A stretch of DNA of 64,000 nucleotides from an uncultured bacterium (GCA_948964545.1 CAREDV010000001.1:496001-560000), one strand, 5' to 3'. Shown: positions 43,270 through 52,345, counted from the stretch's first letter. Program-made: numbers and translations. Notes: a model not told the origin generated them from the sequence alone.

Positions 43270-44538
43270 ATGACACCTAGAAACTTTTTATTCACTTCTG
43301 AATCAGTTACGGAAGGACACCCCGACAAAGTTTGCGACCAGATTTCTGACGCAATTTTGGACGAATTTTTGACAAAATACCCTCAATCAAGAGTAGCTGC
43401 AGAAACAACTGTTACTACAGGCATGGCTCTTGTGTGCGGTGAAATTACAGCTGACTGCTATGTTGATATCCCGTCAGTTGTGCGTAATACTATCAAAAAT
43501 ATCGGTTATATCGGTAGAGAAGGCGGTGGTTTTGATTATAAAACCTGTGCTGTTTTGACAAGTATTGATGAACAGTCTTGCGATATTGCAGGAGGAGTTA
43601 ATAAGGCGCTTGAAACAAGAAGCGGTAATGCTGATACTTCAGTTTTAGAAACTGAAAATATCGGTGCTGGTGATCAGGGTATTATGTTTGGTTACGCTTG
43701 TAACGAAACACCTGAATTAATGCCTTTGCCTATCAGCTTGGCTCACAAATTGTCATACAGATTGGCGCAAGTGAGAAAACAAGGACTTTTAAACTATTTA
43801 AGACCTGATGGAAAATCTCAGGTTACTGTTGAATATGTTGACGGAAAACCTGCAAGAATTCATACAGTATTGATTTCAACTCAACATGATCCTGAAATTA
43901 ACGGAATTACAGACAATGCAAAAGTTCAAGAAATTATCAGAAATGATATTAAACAATTAGTTATTGACTATGTATTTGCAGGCGAAGCAATCAAACTTGA
44001 CAGCGAAACAAAAATTCTTGTTAACCCATCAGGACGTTTCGTGGTTGGAGGCCCTCAAGGTGATGCTGGTTTGACTGGACGTAAAATTATCGTTGATACT
44101 TACGGCGGCTACTCTCGTCATGGCGGCGGCGCATTTTCTGGAAAAGACCCCACAAAAGTTGACAGATCTGCAGCTTATGCTTCACGCTGGGTTGCTAAAA
44201 ACGTTGTTGCAGCAGGATTGGCAGAAAAATGCGAAATTGAATTGGCTTATGCTATCGGTGTTGCAGAACCTATTTCAATTATGGTTGATACTTTCGGAAC
44301 AGGTAAAATTTCAGATGATGAAATTTCAGCATTAGTTTCTAAAAACTTTGATTTGAGACCTGCTTCAATTATCAATCAGTTTGACCTTCGCGGATTGCCT
44401 GCTAAAAACGGCGGTAAGTTCTATCAATTGTTAGCTTCTTACGGTCACATGGGTAGAATTGACATTGATGTACCTTGGGAAAGAACAGATAAGGCAGATG
44501 CCTTAAAATCTCAAGCTTTGAGCTTTGCTCAAGTGTAA
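43270..44538 (+). CDS. metK: S-adenosylmethionine synthetase
   Basis: MetK makes SAM from methionine and ATP. The 422-aa protein has ESVTEGHPDKVCDQISDAILD, the signature GAGDQGIMFGYACNETPELMP, GRFVVGGPQGDAGLTGRKIIVDTYGG and GGGAFSGKDPTKVDRSAAY. It is about 30 aa longer than E. coli MetK, through small insertions. AAGGAG precedes the ATG. A strong terminator follows. It has its own promoter and a structured leader. Confidence 0.97.
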   Translation: MTPRNFLFTSESVTEGHPDKVCDQISDAILDEFLTKYPQSRVAAETTVTTGMALVCGEITADCYVDIPSVVRNTIKNIGYIGREGGGFDYKTCAVLTSIDEQSCDIAGGVNKALETRSGNADTSVLETENIGAGDQGIMFGYACNETPELMPLPISLAHKLSYRLAQVRKQGLLNYLRPDGKSQVTVEYVDGKPARIHTVLISTQHDPEINGITDNAKVQEIIRNDIKQLVIDYVFAGEAIKLDSETKILVNPSGRFVVGGPQGDAGLTGRKIIVDTYGGYSRHGGGAFSGKDPTKVDRSAAYASRWVAKNVVAAGLAEKCEIELAYAIGVAEPISIMVDTFGTGKISDDEISALVSKNFDLRPASIINQFDLRGLPAKNGGKFYQLLASYGHMGRIDIDVPWERTDKADALKSQALSFAQV

Positions 44539-44547
44539 AATTTTAAA

Positions 44548-44577
44548 ACAGGAGAGAATAATCTCTCCTGTTTTTTT
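44548..44577 (+). terminator. intrinsic terminator of metK
   Basis: ACAGGAGAGA, ATAA loop, TCTCTCCTGT and six further T: a perfect 10-bp stem. Confidence 0.92.
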
Positions 44578-44595
44578 ATGAAAAAGCGTTTGTTC

Positions 44596-45678
44596 TTAAA
44601 AAGTAACTTTTTCTTTATTCCTTTTAATTAAAACAGATGCCGCGATTGCTGTAATAGGTACACACGCAAGGATTGCGATACTTCCTATGAGAGCTGAAAG
44701 GATTTCTGTTGCAACCTGATTAAGGTTAAAAAACTTGTTTAAGTCAATGTTGTTGGATAGTAAAACCAATGGCAGCGAGCTTCCTAGATAAACCAAAATT
44801 AAAGTGTTTGACATTGTGCCGATAATGTCATGTCCGACGTTCATTCCTGATTTGAAAAGTTCCTTCACGCCTAAAGAGTTGTCTGTTTCGTGGATTTCAT
44901 TAATCGTACTTGCAATTGAAACCGCTGTATCCATTAATGCACCCAGGGCGGCGATAATCATTGATGCTGAAAGAATCCCTGTAAAGCTTAAATCAGGGCG
45001 AACCGTGTATAAAAACATGTTTTCCTCACCTGCAAAACCTGTCAGGTGTGCAAAATGAATTGCAATCAAAGACAGTAATCCTGCAAAAATCAGGCTGACT
45101 GATGTTCCGATAATTGCTGATGAACTTTTTGAATTAAGACCGCCGACAAGATATATTGTAATAACGGTTGATAAAATTCCCGTCAAAACAGCAGATGCAA
45201 TAGGGCAAAAACCGTTTAAAACCATCGGTACTAGTATTAAAAATATAAGCCCGAGTGTTGCAAGAATTGCAATTATGCTCCTCAAACCTTTTTTGTGTCC
45301 AATAAGCAAAAGTAGTATACAAAAAATTCCTGCGTACAGCCATATTTGATTGTCGCGTTTAATGTCTGCGATAAAAAAATCGATATCATCTGCGGCTGTA
45401 ACTATATCAGAGTTTGCTTCAGTATGCAAAATTACTTTATTGCCTTTTGATAAATGGATATCGTATGCAGGATTTCCAGTCAGCATATTGTCAATAATTC
45501 TTTGCGTTCCTTTAAAATCTCCAGTAAGCACTTTTACAGTAACTTCTTGTTTTGTATCGTTGTTGTCATATTTGATGTTTGTTACAATTCCTGTTTCTGA
45601 GTGCATAACCTGATCTTGTGAAAATACAGGTGTAATAAGACCAAACATCAATAAAATCAAAGTAAATATTTTTTTCAT
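44596..45678 (-). CDS. YibE/F-like membrane protein
   Basis: The 360-aa protein has a signal-like N-terminus, an extracytoplasmic beta domain to about residue 110, and seven to eight transmembrane segments. The YibE/F pattern appears in LAALGALMDTAVSIASTINEI and GMNVGHDIIGTMSNTLILVYLGSSLPL. Transport is suspected for this family but not established. There is no Shine-Dalgarno. TAAAAT lies 6 nt before the ATG, but the -35 is weak. Confidence 0.88.
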   Translation of the reverse strand: MKKIFTLILLMFGLITPVFSQDQVMHSETGIVTNIKYDNNDTKQEVTVKVLTGDFKGTQRIIDNMLTGNPAYDIHLSKGNKVILHTEANSDIVTAADDIDFFIADIKRDNQIWLYAGIFCILLLLIGHKKGLRSIIAILATLGLIFLILVPMVLNGFCPIASAVLTGILSTVITIYLVGGLNSKSSSAIIGTSVSLIFAGLLSLIAIHFAHLTGFAGEENMFLYTVRPDLSFTGILSASMIIAALGALMDTAVSIASTINEIHETDNSLGVKELFKSGMNVGHDIIGTMSNTLILVYLGSSLPLVLLSNNIDLNKFFNLNQVATEILSALIGSIAILACVPITAIAASVLIKRNKEKVTF

Positions 45679-45763
45679 AAATTTATTTTAGCATAAAATA
45701 TTGCCTTTTAGAGTAATGATAAATTTATTTTGTCATTTTAAGATTTTTGTGTTGAGGTTCATT

Positions 45764-46498
45764 ATGAAAAAAATATTTTTATTACTTGGTTTGCTTTTGA
45801 TTGCACAGTGCGCAGAAGCAAAAATTTTCAAAAATTATTACAATCCGCGTTATTATAATAATAATTATCCTGCACGCTATAACGGAGTCTATTACAACCA
45901 CCCGCGCAGATATTATAACCATAGATATAATAACTATCCGAGAAATTACTACTATAACCAGCAGCCGATTATCTATAGACAAGGTGTAAGACGCAGTATG
46001 AATGAGTCTGAAACTTTAGTTGCAGGACAGTTTTCAGGACTTGATAATATGGAAAGGCAAATATTTAATAATACATTTGGGTTTGATTCGCCGAAAATCC
46101 GTATTGAACGACTTGAACAAAAAGTTTTTGGTGCTATGCAAAACGGCACTTTAGAAGAGAGGTTTATTGTATTAAAAAGTGCAGTGAAAAATTACAAAGC
46201 ATTTAATGCACAGGGATATGCACCGCAATATGCTGATACAAATCAGTATCGTCCGCCGATATTTACAGGAACTGCTGGCAGCAGCTGGAAAAGTATGCTT
46301 TTAGGTAATTTTAGAAACCAGTTTGCAGGGATGCCGACTGGATTTACTCCAGCTATGGATCCTGCTTATATGGATTATTTTGAAGCAGAACGCGCTATGA
46401 TGGGAAGCGGCGAAAGCGTTGATTATAGAACAAATCATGGTTATCATCGTTCAAATGTTAATCGCGGAAGCGGAGTTGGTGTTACTATTTTAGATTGA
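45764..46498 (+). CDS. secreted Tyr/Asn-rich protein of unknown function
   Basis: The ATG at 45764 has GAGG 6 nt upstream and gives a signal peptide (MKKIFLLLGLLLIAQCAEA). Residues 22-70 are extremely rich in Tyr, Asn, Arg and Pro (NYYNPRYYNNNYPARY), a low-complexity, probably unstructured segment. A helical region follows (SETLVAGQFSGLDNMERQIF, IRIERLEQKVFGAMQNGTLEERF), then a Gly-rich tail. The pair of short helices may be a protein-interaction module. It precedes the flagellar genes but has an 87-nt gap to them. Confidence 0.65.
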   Translation: MKKIFLLLGLLLIAQCAEAKIFKNYYNPRYYNNNYPARYNGVYYNHPRRYYNHRYNNYPRNYYYNQQPIIYRQGVRRSMNESETLVAGQFSGLDNMERQIFNNTFGFDSPKIRIERLEQKVFGAMQNGTLEERFIVLKSAVKNYKAFNAQGYAPQYADTNQYRPPIFTGTAGSSWKSMLLGNFRNQFAGMPTGFTPAMDPAYMDYFEAERAMMGSGESVDYRTNHGYHRSNVNRGSGVGVTILD

Positions 46499-46585
46499 CT
46501 TTGTTTGAAAAATCATTAATATCATACATATAGATGTTTATAACACTCTAAATATAAGTCATAATACAAAACGAGTGATATAAAA

Positions 46586-47071
46586 ATGCCTTTCAGATAC
46601 AGGTTGCAAAAAGTTCTGGAATTCAGAATCCGCAAAAAAGAGGAACAACTTCTTGTTGTTCAAAAAGCTCAACAAGCAGTTTTAGAGGCGGAAGAAAATA
46701 TCCGCAGAAACGAAGATGAAATCAGAACGACAAAATTGAATATGCGTCAGGCTGACCCTATGATGTACGAAACTTTCGACAAATATCTTGTGCATTTGTG
46801 GGAGAAAGCAGAGCAGCTTGAGGAAATTCGCAAAGAAAAGCAAAGAGTACTTGATGAAGAAAAGGTAAAGCTTGTAAAACTCGAGCAGGGTGTAAAAGTT
46901 CTTGAAAAGCATAAAGAAAAGAACAAAGAAGCCTATATTGCAGAAGAAAAAGCCGCAGAGCTGAAAAAGTATTCGGAACTCGGTGTAACAAGGTTTTTCA
47001 GACAAAGCCAGGATAGAGCAGAAGAAGAGGAAGCCATCCTGAAACAACTGGAAGAAATAGACAAAAGGTAG
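46586..47071 (+). CDS. fliJ: FliJ-like flagellar export chaperone
   Basis: The 161-aa protein is almost entirely coiled coil and begins FRYRLQKVLEFRIRKKEEQL, the typical FliJ opening. It has the family size. FliJ links the export ATPase FliI to the FlhA gate. It is followed by a FliK-like and a hook/rod gene with 6-nt spacing and an 8-nt overlap, a typical flagellar order, which supports the call. Confidence 0.85.
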   Translation: MPFRYRLQKVLEFRIRKKEEQLLVVQKAQQAVLEAEENIRRNEDEIRTTKLNMRQADPMMYETFDKYLVHLWEKAEQLEEIRKEKQRVLDEEKVKLVKLEQGVKVLEKHKEKNKEAYIAEEKAAELKKYSELGVTRFFRQSQDRAEEEEAILKQLEEIDKR

Positions 47072-47077
47072 TTAAAA

Positions 47078-47863
47078 ATGATGAATGTAAGCACTTCAAC
47101 TGCACCAAGTAATGATGTTAGTACAGCACAATCTAAAACTGATGTATCAAATACTGCTGAAAAATCTTTTGATGAAGAAATGAAAAATGTTTCAAAAACA
47201 GAAGATAAAAAAAATCCTGAAAAAAATGATAAATCAGAGAATAAAGTTGAAAAAAATGAAATAGAGGCTGATAATAAACACCTTAATGATTTGGTTTCAG
47301 AAGAAATGATTTCAGGTACAATAAATTTTACAGATTTTAAATACCATAATGAAAGCCAGTTTTTGCTTTCTCAAAATATTCAAAATCTATTAAATACAAA
47401 AGAATTGATATCAACCGTAAATTCTGCATCTACGGTTGATTATGATGTAATTAACATGTCTGACAGTGATGCAAACTTTTTTGCCAATCTTGTTCAAAAT
47501 ACAGATATGTCAATGAAAGATATTGCTTCACAGATTTCTGAAAATACAAATGTGCAAACCGCAAAATCTGTTCAAGTATCATCAGTTTTGATGGAAAAAC
47601 TTGCAGAATCTTTAAAGACAAATCAGCCTTTTAGAATAGATTTTGACAAAGATGTTTCTGTCATTATAAAAGTAAATAAGGATGGAAGTTTAATGGCAAA
47701 CTTTATTCCTGGTGACAAGGCAGTGGAACAGTATTTGAAAAATAATATTGCAAGCTTAAGGCAGAGATTTGATGAGGAAAATTTATCATATTCCGAGTTA
47801 AGCTACAGTAATTCACGCGAACAAAAGCAGCAAAGACGTAAAAAGGAGAACGACAATGAATGA
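47078..47863 (+). CDS. FliK-like flagellar hook-length control protein
   Basis: The 261-aa protein has a long low-complexity N-terminal half rich in Ser, Asn, Lys and Glu. A compact C-terminal domain near residues 185-245 (FRIDFDKDVSVIIKVNKDG, IASLRQRFDEENLSYSELSYS) resembles the FliK C-terminal domain. Divergence is high, so the call leans on position between fliJ and a hook-type gene. The C-terminal tail is Lys/Gln/Arg-rich. It overlaps the next gene by 8 nt. Confidence 0.7.
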   Translation: MMNVSTSTAPSNDVSTAQSKTDVSNTAEKSFDEEMKNVSKTEDKKNPEKNDKSENKVEKNEIEADNKHLNDLVSEEMISGTINFTDFKYHNESQFLLSQNIQNLLNTKELISTVNSASTVDYDVINMSDSDANFFANLVQNTDMSMKDIASQISENTNVQTAKSVQVSSVLMEKLAESLKTNQPFRIDFDKDVSVIIKVNKDGSLMANFIPGDKAVEQYLKNNIASLRQRFDEENLSYSELSYSNSREQKQQRRKKENDNE

Positions 47864-48692
47864 TTCGTTTATTACGGCACTAAATACACAAAAATCAACA
47901 GTAAACTGGATTGACGTTATTGCGCATAATATGACTAACGTTTATACTCCAGGTTTTCGAGAACAGCAGGTAAATTTTAAAACATTTCTCGGCGGTGCTA
48001 TTGCTGATGATTACAATAAAAAAATAGATCAGGGCAAATCAACTCCAGGTACATCTAAAGAGAATTTATACCTTGAAGGTAAAGGCTTTTTTCTTGTAAA
48101 AAACTCTGAGGGAAAAAGCATTTATACAAGGCTTGGTGAATTTACTTTTGATAAAGAGGGGGTCTACCGTGACAGAAGCGGAAATACTGTTCAAGGATAT
48201 ATCTTGAATGATAAAGGGGAAATTATGCAGGGTACAAAATCAATTTCTGCAGACCTTTATCAAGAAACTGCTGCAAAAGGCGGAGCTATGGATATTCCGA
48301 CTACAAATATTAAATTGTGGATTGACCCTAATAATGGTAAATTTTTAGGTAAATATGATGATTATGAAATAAAAGGAGACGGTACAATTTATGGTAAAGC
48401 TGACGGCGGGAAGCGTTCTGTACCTTTATATCGTGTAACTACAAGAAACTTTCATAATTCAGCAGCTCTTTATGAATTTAAAGGCGGACAATTTCTTGAA
48501 ACTGCAGAATCTGGAAAACCTTTAATCGGGGTCGGTGAAATTCGTTCAGGACTGTTAGAAATGTCAAACGCAGATTTTAAAGGTAATATTTCATATTACC
48601 AAATGGCAAAATTGCAAATGGAAGTTTCAAACAAATTAATTTCATCTCAAAAAGAACTTTTACAGGAAGCATTGAGACTTGTTGGCAACTAA
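47856..48692 (+). CDS. flagellar hook/basal-body rod protein (FlgE/FlgG family)
   Basis: The 278-aa protein has the rod N-terminal motif NWIDVIAHNMTNVYTPGFRE, the core LYLEGKGFFLVKNSEGKSIYTRLGEFTF and RSGNTVQGYI, and the C-terminal rod helix (LLEMSNADFKGNISYYQMAKL, QKELLQEALRLV). The length is nearer FlgG/FlgF than full hook proteins (about 400 aa). AAAAGGAG lies 9 nt before the ATG. A terminator follows at 48722. Confidence 0.87.
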   Translation: MNDSFITALNTQKSTVNWIDVIAHNMTNVYTPGFREQQVNFKTFLGGAIADDYNKKIDQGKSTPGTSKENLYLEGKGFFLVKNSEGKSIYTRLGEFTFDKEGVYRDRSGNTVQGYILNDKGEIMQGTKSISADLYQETAAKGGAMDIPTTNIKLWIDPNNGKFLGKYDDYEIKGDGTIYGKADGGKRSVPLYRVTTRNFHNSAALYEFKGGQFLETAESGKPLIGVGEIRSGLLEMSNADFKGNISYYQMAKLQMEVSNKLISSQKELLQEALRLVGN

Positions 48693-48721
48693 GACTTTTG
48701 ATATATACATTTAAACTCCAT

Positions 48722-48743
48722 GAGGCTTTTAGAGCCTCTTTTT
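48722..48743 (+). terminator. intrinsic terminator of the flagellar operon
   Basis: GAGGCT, TTTAG, AGCCTC, then five T. Confidence 0.8.
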
Positions 48744-48749
48744 GTTATG

Positions 48750-48778
48750 TTGAAATTTGTTTCAAAATATGATAATAT
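48750..48778 (+). promoter_or_regulatory. promoter of the 48796-49691 prepilin gene
   Basis: TTGAAA, 17 nt, TAATAT. A TGAAA/TTTCA inverted repeat (48751-48764) overlaps the -35 and could be an operator. AAGGAGG follows at 48783-48789. Confidence 0.6.
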
Positions 48779-48795
48779 ATATAAGGAGGATTAAT

Positions 48796-49691
48796 ATGTT
48801 GAAAAGTCATAATATGCATCGAAATTTCGGGGGGGGGGCATTTTAAGGCGCTTAAGAGCCTATACTGCCAAGAAGTTAGGCGGTTTTACATTATCGGAAG
48901 TTTTAATTATTCTTGGAATTATTGGTGTTGTTTCAGTATTAACTATACCTGTGCTTATTAGTAAAATTGAAGATAAGGCTAATATTGCAAGATGGAAAAA
49001 GACTTATTCTGTTTTAAATAATGCTTTCAACTCTACCCGCGCAGATGGAGTTGAGGTTTGTGCTGCGCATAACCATCCTGCAGGGCAGCATTTATGTACC
49101 AATAAAAGTTCTGATTCGAAATTAAAATCAACTTTATGGAATCCCGAGTTTATCGAGGTATTTTTGTCAAAGCTTAAAGTTGTAAAAACATGCGGCAATA
49201 ATCCTTATCAGTTTGCGGCACCTTGTAAGGATTATAAAGATTCATATGTTTGGTATTGTACATGGAATATTTGTTATGCACCTCTTGGAGTGAAGCGTGA
49301 AATGCATTCTGAGTTCCGTGATTATGGTATTAAAGATTTCTTAGGCCCTAAAATTTCTGAGGGTTTATTCGGACAAAATTTTGGTATACAGACAACTTTA
49401 CTTGAAGATGGAACGGTACTTTATTTTGGAAAAACTAATTATACTGTTCATATTCTTGTAGATGTCAATGGCTGGAGACAAGGGCCAAATACACTTGGCC
49501 GTGATTTATTTGTTGTGCAATTGAATGAAAAACAGATGCTTCCTTCAGGTGCTGCAGGAACATACGGTTATAATAACGAATCTTATGGGGCTTCTGGCTG
49601 CTCAAAAGATATTGGCAGAATTACTGATGGTGTTACATCTTTTTTTGAAGCTCCAGGCGCAGGATGCAGCGTAAAATATTTATCAGACTAA
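48796..49691 (+). CDS. type IV prepilin-like protein, frame interrupted by a G10 tract
   Basis: AAGGAGG lies 6 nt before the ATG at 48796. The frame MLKSHNMHRNF enters a ten-base G run and stops five codons later. With eleven G it continues through a basic leader (GILRRLRAYTAKKLGG) into FTLSEVLIILGIIGVVSV, a prepilin cleavage site and hydrophobic helix, and on to the end at 49691. The body includes VDVNGWRQGPNTLGRDLF. No good start exists downstream of the tract before the cleavage site, so at ten G no pilin should be made. The last 9 nt overlap the convergent UbiA gene. Confidence 0.8.
48829..48838. repeat. G10 homopolymer tract
   Basis: Ten G on the coding strand at codons 12-15 of the prepilin gene. 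A TTAAG/CTTAA hairpin (48843-48855) follows within 5 nt. Confidence 0.95.
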
Positions 49692-50543
49692 TGCAAGAGT
49701 TAAAATTAACGAATAAAAAACCATCAAATTTCTGGCTTTTAAAAGTCTGACATAGAACTCTTTTTCTTCGCCTCCGCATTCAAAACTTTTTAAAGAATTT
49801 TTTAGGTTGAAAACGAGTGGAACGAGTACAAATGTCGCAAGAATATCGGGATTTTTCATTATATATGCCAGAATAAGTGTGAATAAATATCCGAGTCCAT
49901 AAACAAAAAATATTCCGTTGATAGCTTTTGTTTTGCTTCCTAAACGGCATACAAGAGTTTTTTTGTGCGAGCAGATATCTCCCTCAAAATCAAGTACTGT
50001 GTGAGTGTACATCAAACCAATTGTAAACATAACAACCGCAATCGACATTACTAAAACTTCTAATGAAAAATTTTTTGTCATTACAAAATATACGCCCTCA
50101 AAAAGTAATGGCCCAAATGTAATTCCGACTGCCAGTTCGCTAAACCCCCGTTGTGACATTTTAGAATACAAAAGTGCAATTATTCCGCCAATCAGTGCTA
50201 AGCCGATAACAGGAATTCCGCACCTTATAAGTAAAAACAAACCTGTTAATGTTGAAATACTTAAATAGAGAATTACAACTTTTAAAACATCTTTTAATGT
50301 TGCTTTACCGTCTTTTATATAAGCACATTTTGCCTGCTGGGAGTTTGGCGGTAAATTTTTGTAATCCATATAATCATCAAAAAGGTTTGTTGCAAGCTGG
50401 GCGAAAGAAATTCCAATTAAAGCAGTGATGCCGTTTATGATATTTCCGCCGTTTTTAAGTGCATAAACAAATATTACAAGCCATGACAAAATTGCCATTG
50501 GCAGTGAAAAAATTCGTGAATTTTTTAGCCAGAACCAAATCAT
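49683..50543 (-). CDS. UbiA-family prenyltransferase
   Basis: The 286-aa integral membrane protein has the first Asp-rich motif NLFDDYMDYKN near residues 53-63 and a second one (DFEGD) near 190, with about eight transmembrane segments. UbiA enzymes prenylate aromatic acceptors in quinone, heme or lipid synthesis. MenA-like activity is possible, but no quinone genes are nearby. The start overlaps the 72-aa gene by 4 nt (ATGA), so it is the last gene of the nanE/ROK operon. Confidence 0.85.
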   Translation of the reverse strand: MIWFWLKNSRIFSLPMAILSWLVIFVYALKNGGNIINGITALIGISFAQLATNLFDDYMDYKNLPPNSQQAKCAYIKDGKATLKDVLKVVILYLSISTLTGLFLLIRCGIPVIGLALIGGIIALLYSKMSQRGFSELAVGITFGPLLFEGVYFVMTKNFSLEVLVMSIAVVMFTIGLMYTHTVLDFEGDICSHKKTLVCRLGSKTKAINGIFFVYGLGYLFTLILAYIMKNPDILATFVLVPLVFNLKNSLKSFECGGEEKEFYVRLLKARNLMVFYSLILTLALV

Positions 50544-50758
50544 TTGAGAATATTTTCCATTCCTTTTACAATCTCGTAGCTTGCACCTGCTTCCAAAATT
50601 TCTTCTGCAGTCATTCCAAAAAGCGTGATAAGAGAATAAGCCTCTTTATTGCCGTCATTTAGCATTCGGACTGCATCTTTAACAGCATCAGTGCGTGAAA
50701 GATTGGTGAATTGTTCGTTTTTACCTCTGTAGATAATTCTCTTTTTTGATTTTCCCAC
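50540..50758 (-). CDS. small soluble protein of unknown function
   Basis: The 72-aa protein starts with GTG overlapping the TAG of the ROK gene (TAGTG). It is basic at the N-terminus (GKSKKRIIYRGKNEQF) and then helical (TDAVKDAVRMLNDGNKEA, AEEILEAGASYEIVKGM), like a small helical adaptor. No family is recognised. It is coupled at both ends, to ROK and to UbiA. Confidence 0.65.
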   Translation of the reverse strand: MGKSKKRIIYRGKNEQFTNLSRTDAVKDAVRMLNDGNKEAYSLITLFGMTAEEILEAGASYEIVKGMENILK

Positions 50759-51612
50759 TATTTTACTCCCAGAGCTAAAAGTGCAGCACCAATCATACCC
50801 GAATAATTGCCCGCAGTTGCTTTTACGACTTTGAAAGGTGTCGTTACAATTTCTTTGTTTGCTTCTTTTTCAAGATAATTAATATCGACAAATTCAGCCA
50901 TAGAACCTGAAAGCACTATAACGTCAGGATCAAAAATATTTGCAAGCCCGATTATTCCCTCTAATATATCGTTTTGCCACCTGTCAAGAATCTCTCGGTC
51001 ATTTTTTTCGATAACATCATAAGTTGTAATTTCAGGATTGCCAGAAATTTCTTCTGCTGTTTTCTTTAAGCCTGTACCTGATGCGTAAGCTTCAAAACAG
51101 TCCCATGACCCGCAGGTGCATTTTCTATGCTTGTCTGTGCACATTTTAAAATGCATTTCGCCAGCTGCGCCGTTTTTACCTTTATAAAGTTTATTGTCTA
51201 AGATAATTCCGCCCCCTACACCCGTTCCAAGGGTAAGCATAACAGAATAAGGCATACCTTTTGAAGCTCCGATAATGTGCTCTGCCCATGCTGCTGCGTT
51301 TGCATCGTTTTCAACATATACTGGTTTTTGGCTTAATGCTTTAAAATCCATTGAAGGATATTCTTTTGCAATGTTGCCTGTTGAACCTAAAATGCCGTCG
51401 TTTGTGTTGTTTACCGCCCCGCAGGTCGCAAAAGCAATTATCTCAACTTCATCCTCATGGCGTTTGATGATATCTTCAAAAAGCGATTTTATTTCAGAGA
51501 AAGTTTTTGGAGTATGATATTTTTCGACCTCACTGAGAATTTCGCCTTTTTCATTTATTATTGCGGAATAAATTTTTGTTCCGCCTACATCTATTGCGAG
51601 TGCCGTTCTCAT
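50758..51612 (-). CDS. ROK-family sugar kinase, possibly N-acetylmannosamine kinase
   Basis: The 284-aa protein has the ATP-binding DVGGTKIYSAI, the ROK core ENDANAAAWAEHIIGA and TLGTGVGGGIILDNKL, and the zinc motif with HRKCTCGSWDCFEAYAS. ROK members phosphorylate glucose, ManNAc, allose or related sugars. Adjacent nanE, overlapping by 4 nt, argues for ManNAc kinase (NanK-like), but a glucokinase role cannot be excluded. Confidence 0.85.
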   Translation of the reverse strand: MRTALAIDVGGTKIYSAIINEKGEILSEVEKYHTPKTFSEIKSLFEDIIKRHEDEVEIIAFATCGAVNNTNDGILGSTGNIAKEYPSMDFKALSQKPVYVENDANAAAWAEHIIGASKGMPYSVMLTLGTGVGGGIILDNKLYKGKNGAAGEMHFKMCTDKHRKCTCGSWDCFEAYASGTGLKKTAEEISGNPEITTYDVIEKNDREILDRWQNDILEGIIGLANIFDPDVIVLSGSMAEFVDINYLEKEANKEIVTTPFKVVKATAGNYSGMIGAALLALGVK

Positions 51613-52289
51613 CTTTGTAAAAATCTCCTTGTAATCAATTGCGGACGGGTAATTGCAGAACCTATTACAACACAGTGCGCACCTAATTCAAATGCTTTTG
51701 TAACTTCCGCGGGTTCCCAGATTCTGCCCTCAAGAACAACAGGAAGATTTGTGTTTTCAACCAACTCTTTTAAAAGCTCAAAATCAGGCCCATCGCCTCG
51801 GTTTTGTGAAAACTGCGTGTAACCTGAAAGTGTAGTTGATAAAATGTCAGCGCCGAGTTTTTCTGCATTCAGTGCTTCCTCTAAAGTTGAAATATCAGCC
51901 ATTGAAACTCGTTTGTTCAGCTTAACGTATTTTATTAAATCTTCAAGTTTAGCCCCCTCTGGTCTGGGTCGCATTGTGCCATCAAATGCAATAATATCAG
52001 CACCTGCTTCAACAAGTTCAATAACTTCTTTGACTGTAGGAGTTATATAAACTATTTCCTGCCAGTTTGCAGGGATTACATCGGGTTTTGTCAGTCCGAT
52101 TACGGGAACTTCAAATAAGCGTTTCGCGTTTCTAACATCGCGCGAACCTGCAACTCTAAGACCGCCTGCTCCGCCTTTTATAACGGATTTCATCATAGCT
52201 GCCATGCATTTTTCCAAATACAAAGGCTCTGACGGCATTGCCTGACAAGAAACCACTACTTTACCTTTTAAACGATTTATAATATTCAT
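51609..52289 (-). CDS. nanE: N-acetylmannosamine-6-phosphate 2-epimerase
   Basis: NanE turns ManNAc-6-P to GlcNAc-6-P in sialic acid or ManNAc breakdown. The 226-aa TIM barrel has VVVSCQAMPSEPLY, GGAGGLRVAG, VPVIGLTKP, IIAFDGTMRPRP, MADIS, STTLSGYT and LEGRIWEPAEVTKAFELGAHCVVIGSAITRP. It starts at a leaderless-type promoter and heads the operon with ROK, the 72-aa gene and UbiA. No sialic acid lyase or transporter gene lies in the window. Confidence 0.93.
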   Translation of the reverse strand: MNIINRLKGKVVVSCQAMPSEPLYLEKCMAAMMKSVIKGGAGGLRVAGSRDVRNAKRLFEVPVIGLTKPDVIPANWQEIVYITPTVKEVIELVEAGADIIAFDGTMRPRPEGAKLEDLIKYVKLNKRVSMADISTLEEALNAEKLGADILSTTLSGYTQFSQNRGDGPDFELLKELVENTNLPVVLEGRIWEPAEVTKAFELGAHCVVIGSAITRPQLITRRFLQR

Positions 52290-52295
52290 AAGTTT

Positions 52296-52323
52296 ATTAT
52301 AACCTAAAAATTTTTATTGTATA
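52296..52323 (-). promoter_or_regulatory. leaderless-type promoter of nanE
   Basis: Minus strand TATACA, 16 nt, TATAAT, 6 nt, ATG. A TATAAT for the divergent M16 gene is present on the plus strand at 52320-52325, so the two promoter regions overlap. Confidence 0.55.
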
Positions 52324-52345
52324 ATATAGAAAAAAGGGAAAAATA

